Shown: one piece after another, positions 13,242 to 16,704 of the stretch | Position numbering within the stretch: position 1 is the stretch's first letter | How the letters are laid out: every line of letters starts with the position of its first letter | Source: JOPF136 sp035541255 | GTDB lineage: Bacteria; Acidobacteriota; Terriglobia; Acidiferrales; UBA7541 | Direction: 5' to 3' | DNA: 16,704 nt | Assembly (NCBI GenBank): GCA_035541255.1 | Contig: DATKNR010000043.1 | Coordinates: 1-16,704, forward strand | Position numbers and translations under genes: made by a program | The notes under the pieces: model-generated | Told to the model about the DNA's origin: nothing | The model's input: only the letters and a program-made list of their open reading frames with translations | Database searches by the model: none

Positions 13242-15077
13242 ATGAAGATTGAGGATTTCAACGCCAGGCTCCGTGATTCTGTCCTGGTGGCAGACGGCGC
13301 CACCGGCTCGATGCTCTATGAATCGCTCGGGCCCCAGCGTTGCTTCGATGAGGTCAACCTCACCTCGCCGGAATCCGTTTTCCGCATCCACCAGTCGTAC
13401 ATTTCCGCGGGCGCGCAGGTCATCAAAACGAACACCTTTGGCGCCAATCGCAACAAACTCGGCGCGCTCGGTCTGGCTGAAAGCGTGGCCCGCATCAATC
13501 ATGCTGGCGTAAAAGTGGCCCGCGAAGCCCGCGAGGCCGCCGCGCGCGAAGTCCTCATCGCAGGCTCCATCGGTCCCCTCGGCTCTGCACGCCAGGTGAC
13601 TCCGCTGCCTCCTGCAGACGTGCGTGCCATTTTCCGGGAACAGGCTGCGGCTCTCGAAGAACGCGGCGCCGATCTCTTTCTGCTCGAAACCTTCAGCGAT
13701 GTGGACGAGTTGCTGCTGGCGATCGAGGCCATTCGTTCGTTTTCCCGCCTGCCCATCATTGCGGAAATGACCTTCACCGAGGAGGCACGCACCTTCGGCG
13801 GCCTCCGCCCGCGCGACGTCTGGGAAAAATTCAAGGACAAGGACGTCCAGGCCATCGGCGCCAACTGCACCATCGGTCCGCAACATCTGCTCGGCGTCAT
13901 CGAGGAATGGGCTCCACTCGGCTCCTTCCCGCTCTCCGCCATGCCCAACGTCGGCTTTCCGAAGCGCGTCGGCGACCGCATCACCTATCCCAAGTCCTCG
14001 CCGGAATATTTCGCGCTCTTTGCGCGCGACGCCGTCGCCCTCGGCGTTCGCGTACTCGGCGGCTGCTGCGGCACCACTCCGGACCACATTCGCGCCATGG
14101 CGGAGGCCGTCGCCGGGCTGCAACCGGCTCAGGCTACTCGCGGCCTCGCCGCTCGCGTCGAGCCGCGCACGGACACGCATCCTATCCCCGCGCGCGACCC
14201 CGAGAGCGGCGTCTGGCGCCGCATCCAGCGCGGCGAGTTCGTCGTCAGCGTCGAAATCGATCCGCCGAAGGGAATCTCCACTGAACGCGTCTTCGAGCAG
14301 GTGGCGCGCCTCATGGATTCCGGTCACGTTCAGGCCATCGATATCAACAGCGGCACTCTCGCCCGCGTTGGCATGGACGCCCTCGTCCTCGCCGGCGCTC
14401 TCGAGGCCCGCGGCGTCGAGACGATTCCTCATCTCACCACACGCGATCTGAACATCATCGGCCTGCAGGCCATGTTGCTCGGCGCCTGGTCCGTGGGTGG
14501 AGTGCGCAACGTTCTGGCCATCACCGGCGATCCGCCGTCTCTCGGCGACCATCCCGAAACCAGCGGCGTCTATGAAGTGGATTCCATCGGCCTGGTGAAA
14601 ATCCTCGCGCGCCTGAATCAGGGCATGGATTGGGCCGGGAAAACCCTCGGCGGCGCTACCAATTTCACCATCGGTGTGGCCGTCAATCCCGTGGCCGACG
14701 ATCTCGATTACGAAATCGCGCGTTTCCGCCAAAAGATCGAGGCCGGCGCGCACGTTGCCATGACTCAGCCTCTGTTCGATCCCGAACAGTGGCGTGCCTT
14801 CGAAAAGCGCCTCGGCGGAAAGTGCCCCGTCCCCGTCATCGCCGGCGTCTGGCCGCTCACCAGCTACAAACAGGCCATGCGCCTGAATAACGAAGTTCCG
14901 GGCATCATCATTCCCGATCCGGTGCTGAAGGAATTGGAATCTGCGGGCACTGCGGCTCGTGAACGCGGCTTCGCAATCGCCCGCCGTGTCCTCGATTGGG
15001 CCCGCACCGAACTTGCCGGCGCGTATCTCATCGCGCCCTTCAAACGCTACGAAGAAGTACTGGACATCTTCAACTGA
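13242..15077 (+). CDS. Bifunctional homocysteine S-methyltransferase / 5,10-methylenetetrahydrofolate reductase
   Basis: A two-domain fusion like Bacillus YitJ. Residues 1 to about 295 are the zinc-dependent homocysteine S-methyltransferase barrel: VADGATGSML (16-24), TNTFGANR (63-70), GANC (206-209) and GGCCGTTP (273-280), giving the three zinc cysteines Cys209, Cys275 and Cys276. After a linker, residues about 330-611 are the FAD-dependent MTHFR barrel: FVVSVEIDPPKG (333-344, with Glu338 where the catalytic Glu of MetF lies), DINSG, the LTTRDLN segment, LAITGDPPSLGDHP and a C-terminal AGVWPLTS region. The methyl donor for the first domain (S-methylmethionine, SAM or methylfolate) is not readable from sequence. 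The fusion would supply and use one-carbon units to make methionine. It is divergent from the kinase operon and, with CBS, covers both fates of homocysteine. Confidence 0.94.
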   Translation: MKIEDFNARLRDSVLVADGATGSMLYESLGPQRCFDEVNLTSPESVFRIHQSYISAGAQVIKTNTFGANRNKLGALGLAESVARINHAGVKVAREAREAAAREVLIAGSIGPLGSARQVTPLPPADVRAIFREQAAALEERGADLFLLETFSDVDELLLAIEAIRSFSRLPIIAEMTFTEEARTFGGLRPRDVWEKFKDKDVQAIGANCTIGPQHLLGVIEEWAPLGSFPLSAMPNVGFPKRVGDRITYPKSSPEYFALFARDAVALGVRVLGGCCGTTPDHIRAMAEAVAGLQPAQATRGLAARVEPRTDTHPIPARDPESGVWRRIQRGEFVVSVEIDPPKGISTERVFEQVARLMDSGHVQAIDINSGTLARVGMDALVLAGALEARGVETIPHLTTRDLNIIGLQAMLLGAWSVGGVRNVLAITGDPPSLGDHPETSGVYEVDSIGLVKILARLNQGMDWAGKTLGGATNFTIGVAVNPVADDLDYEIARFRQKIEAGAHVAMTQPLFDPEQWRAFEKRLGGKCPVPVIAGVWPLTSYKQAMRLNNEVPGIIIPDPVLKELESAGTAARERGFAIARRVLDWARTELAGAYLIAPFKRYEEVLDIFN

Positions 15078-15112
15078 GCCAACCGGCGGGAAGAATTCAG
15101 GCCGAGATCACG

Positions 15113-15126
15113 CCAGCTGTCGCTGG
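15113..15126. terminator. Short hairpin between convergent genes
   Basis: CCAGC (15113-15117) pairs with GCTGG (15122-15126) around TGTC, in the 85-base gap between the convergent HMT/MTHFR and CpsB-like genes. The stem is short and no T-run follows, so this is a weak candidate. Confidence 0.2.
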
Positions 15127-15162
15127 ATCGGTGTCGCAATCGGTTCGGCAGCGCGCCCACGC

Positions 15163-15945
15163 TCAAAAGAAAAAAAACCGCTTCTTTGCCGGCTCCGGAA
15201 CCGATTCTTCGGCCTCTGGCGTCCAGGGCAGCGGTTGCCCCTGCCACGCCGCCAGCGGATTGTCATGGAACAGCGCGCGCGCCACTTGCGGCCCTCGCCG
15301 CGCCGCCACCAGGTCAAACGCCTTCCGCAGCCGCGGCGGCCTTCGGTCCGTGTTGTGCGCGTCGCTGGCCACGAAGTGCGCCCAGCCCCGGTCCAGGTAT
15401 TCCAGCGCCGCGCGCTCTGCGGCCGGGCCAAACCGGCCGGTCAGCGACCCTCCCGTAATCTGCGCGTAGCATCCGTTTTCCATCCAGACGCGCATTCGCT
15501 CCGGCGCCGCACGTACCAGCGGATTCCGCTCCGGATGCGTCACAATCAGCTTCAGTCCCGCCTCCTGCAACCGCGCGAGAGCCTGGTCCAGAAACGCCGG
15601 CAGCGCGAAATCCGCGAATTCCACCAGCAGATAATTCCTCTGGTTCAGCGCGAATTGCCCGGGATTCGATGTAGCAGCTTCCACATTTTCGTAATTCAAA
15701 TGGAAATCGCAGCCCGTCGCCAGTTCCAGCCTGCCCTCCAGCCGTGCCCCCAGTTCGCGGCACAGACCCAGGTTGCGTTCACAGTCAAACGCATAGGTGT
15801 CGTTCGAATGCGGCGTTGCGGCGATGTGCGTGATTCCGTCCGCCACCGCCATCTCCGCCATCTGCACGGCCTCGTCAATGGTTTCCGGGCCGTCGTCCAG
15901 ACCGGGCAGCAAATGGCAGTGAATGTCCACCATGGTGTCGAGCAT
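15163..15945 (-). CDS. CpsB/CapC-family PHP tyrosine-protein phosphatase
   Basis: A 260-residue PHP-domain metal phosphatase, related to the enzymes that dephosphorylate the tyrosine kinases controlling capsule or exopolysaccharide export. Metal-binding motifs appear in order: DIHCHLLPGLDDG near the N-terminus (His9 and His11 from the ATG at 15945), AATPH (43-47), VTHPERN in the middle and ASDAHN near the C-terminus. Length is normal for the family. Start choice: the MVDIHCH Met at 15933 matches relatives best but has no ribosome site at a good distance, while the ATG at 15945 directly follows GCGGAAGG; the frame also extends to a TTG at 15969. No capsule, Wzx/Wzy or BY-kinase gene is visible nearby, so this is an isolated copy in the window. 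The C-terminus ends in a Lys-Lys-Arg-Phe4 run, encoded by the T-rich stretch at its 3' end. Confidence 0.92.
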   Translation of the reverse strand: MLDTMVDIHCHLLPGLDDGPETIDEAVQMAEMAVADGITHIAATPHSNDTYAFDCERNLGLCRELGARLEGRLELATGCDFHLNYENVEAATSNPGQFALNQRNYLLVEFADFALPAFLDQALARLQEAGLKLIVTHPERNPLVRAAPERMRVWMENGCYAQITGGSLTGRFGPAAERAALEYLDRGWAHFVASDAHNTDRRPPRLRKAFDLVAARRGPQVARALFHDNPLAAWQGQPLPWTPEAEESVPEPAKKRFFFF

Positions 15946-16017
15946 ACCTTCCGCCCGCGTACCGCACAATTGCGGCCGCGTCGCCCCGTCTACAGTGTCA
16001 AACCGCCCATCCGCTCG
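15946..16017. other. Short intergenic stretch between the CpsB-like gene and the antiporter remnant
   Basis: No gene or clear promoter was recognised here. It separates the start of the PHP phosphatase from the start of recognisable antiporter text. Confidence 0.3.
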
Positions 16018-16253
16018 TCGGCGCGGCTCACGGGGTTAGGCTCGAAGGAAGCCGCCTCTCTGGGAATCTTCATGAATACGTGGGGCCTGATGGAATTGAT
16101 TATGCTCAGCGTCGGGATGGATCTGGGAGTGCTGTCCCCCACTTTGTTTGCTATGCTGGTCAAATGGCGATTGTGACGACCGTAGCCACGACGCCTGTCT
16201 TGCAGACGCGTGCGCGTTCCCCGGAACCCGTCGCCGCGAGAAGCTCCGGGTAA
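16018..16253 (+). pseudogene. Remnant of a CPA2-type cation/proton antiporter (KefB/Na-H exchanger family), frameshifted
   Basis: Frame 1 from 16018 reads SARLTGLGSKEAASLG, then MNTWGLMELIMLSVGMDLGV and LSPTLFAMLVK before a stop at 16174-16176. This matches the conserved late transmembrane segment of CPA2 antiporters (pattern ...MNTRGLMELIVLNIGLDLGVISPTLFAMMV...). The family text then continues in another frame from the ATG at 16164: MAIVTTVATTPVLQ, matching the usual MALVTTxxTTPLL segment, and runs to a stop at 16251-16253. Restoring one A in the run at 16162-16164 would rejoin the two frames. The N-terminal roughly 300 residues of the transporter are absent upstream, where the CpsB-like gene lies on the other strand. 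It is therefore a 3' fragment with a single-base deletion, presumably dead. The TauE-like gene starts 81 bases further on. Confidence 0.75.
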
Positions 16254-16334
16254 GACTCCTGCCGCAAGCCTGCGGTTCCAAGAGTAGGCGTTCGTCGCGG
16301 AGTCCGGGCAAAGGACTGGGCGCAAAGAAGCCTG

Positions 16335-16704
16335 ATGATCCCTTTCCAGTTGTTGTTCCCCATTTCGGTTCTGGCGGGGTTCGTGGGAGCGATGGCCGGC
16401 ATGGGCGGCGGAGTGGTCATCATTCCCGTGCTCACGCTGCTCGGCGTTGACATCAAACACGCCATCGCCATCAGCATCCTTTCCGTCATCGCCACGTCCA
16501 GCGGATCGGCGTCTGCGTACGTCCGTGACCACATCACCAACCTGAAAGTCGGCATGTTCCTGGAGATGTTCACCATAGTGGGAGCCCTGGCGGGCGCGAA
16601 AATCACACTGGCGATTTCACCGCGGCCGCTGTACATCGTCTTCGGCCTGGTCTTGCTGAGTTCCTGGCTGGCCCTGCTTCTGACGAAAAACACGATGTGG
16701 CATA
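16335..16704 (+). CDS. TauE/SafE-family permease, N-terminal part (runs off window)
   Basis: The visible 123 residues form at least three hydrophobic helices: LLFPISVLAGFVGAMAG with the glycine-rich MGGGVVIIPVL turn, then AISILSVIATSSGSASAYV, then MFLEMFTIVGALAGAKITL, with a further stretch LYIVFGLVLLSSWLALLL. The G-x-G-G-G-x-x-x-x-P motif early on and the repeat architecture are typical of the TauE/SafE (DUF81) family of inner-membrane exporters or importers of sulfite, sulfoacetate and related anions. The substrate is unknown. ATG 16335 is chosen because GAAG lies a few bases upstream and the first helix follows directly. The 3' end is beyond the window. A link to the sulfur amino acid genes upstream is possible but not shown by spacing or orientation. 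Confidence 0.88.
   Translation, partial: MIPFQLLFPISVLAGFVGAMAGMGGGVVIIPVLTLLGVDIKHAIAISILSVIATSSGSASAYVRDHITNLKVGMFLEMFTIVGALAGAKITLAISPRPLYIVFGLVLLSSWLALLLTKNTMWH

Noticed and set aside
13206..14753. A 515-residue open frame on the - strand, antisense to the HMT/MTHFR fusion
   Set aside because: It is rich in Asp, Gly, Ala and Glu without family resemblance, and it lies opposite a fully recognisable enzyme with all zinc cysteines.
14959..16176. A 405-residue + strand frame spanning the end of HMT/MTHFR, the CpsB-like gene and beyond
   Set aside because: Most of it is out of frame with HMT/MTHFR or antisense to the PHP phosphatase. Only its last 50 or so residues are meaningful, and these are reported as the antiporter remnant.

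Overview
The window looks like chromosomal DNA of a soil-type Acidobacteriota (Terriglobia-like). This is inferred from gene content, not from a marker gene: a membrane Ser/Thr kinase with a TPR sensor tail, a secreted amidohydrolase with an extra N-terminal region, a homocysteine methyltransferase/MTHFR fusion, an RRM protein with an RGG tail and a CpsB-type PHP phosphatase, all in GC-rich DNA. There is no CRISPR array, no intact mobile element and no rRNA.

Left block (1 to about 2440, + strand). It opens with the 3' part of a sigma-54 enhancer-binding regulator. A near-consensus -24/-12 promoter follows (1196-1211), with clustered TTGAC/GTCAA half-sites about 80-110 bases upstream of the predicted start site. 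Downstream lies a tight STAS - azoR - pirin operon. The pirin gene is cut off after about 70 residues. Hand counts on single lines give about 50-57% GC here, against about 68-70% further right.

Junction (about 2440-2670). A 5' half of a tRNA-Asn gene lies on the - strand with a plausible promoter. It stops matching a tRNA just after the anticodon, inside an interrupted inverted repeat. Truncated pirin, truncated tRNA and the composition change together mark an old integration or deletion scar, or an assembly join.

Middle (2695-6922, - strand). In order: a small unknown protein; a small protein resembling part of eukaryotic ribosomal protein eL13; an RRM RNA-binding protein; then a likely ridA-like - methyltransferase - secreted aminopeptidase P operon.

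Right (7028-16704). A cystathionine beta-synthase (+) faces a kinase -> amidohydrolase operon (-). Divergent from the kinase is a fused homocysteine S-methyltransferase/methylenetetrahydrofolate reductase (+). Thus both the transsulfuration and the remethylation exits from homocysteine lie within 8 kb. A CpsB/CapC-type PHP phosphatase (-), a frameshifted remnant of a CPA2 cation/H+ antiporter (+), and the start of a TauE/SafE-family permease (+) that runs off the edge complete the window.

No wholly new system is evident. The most interesting items are the self-contained sigma-54 circuit, the split tRNA-Asn junction, and the bacterial eL13-like protein.
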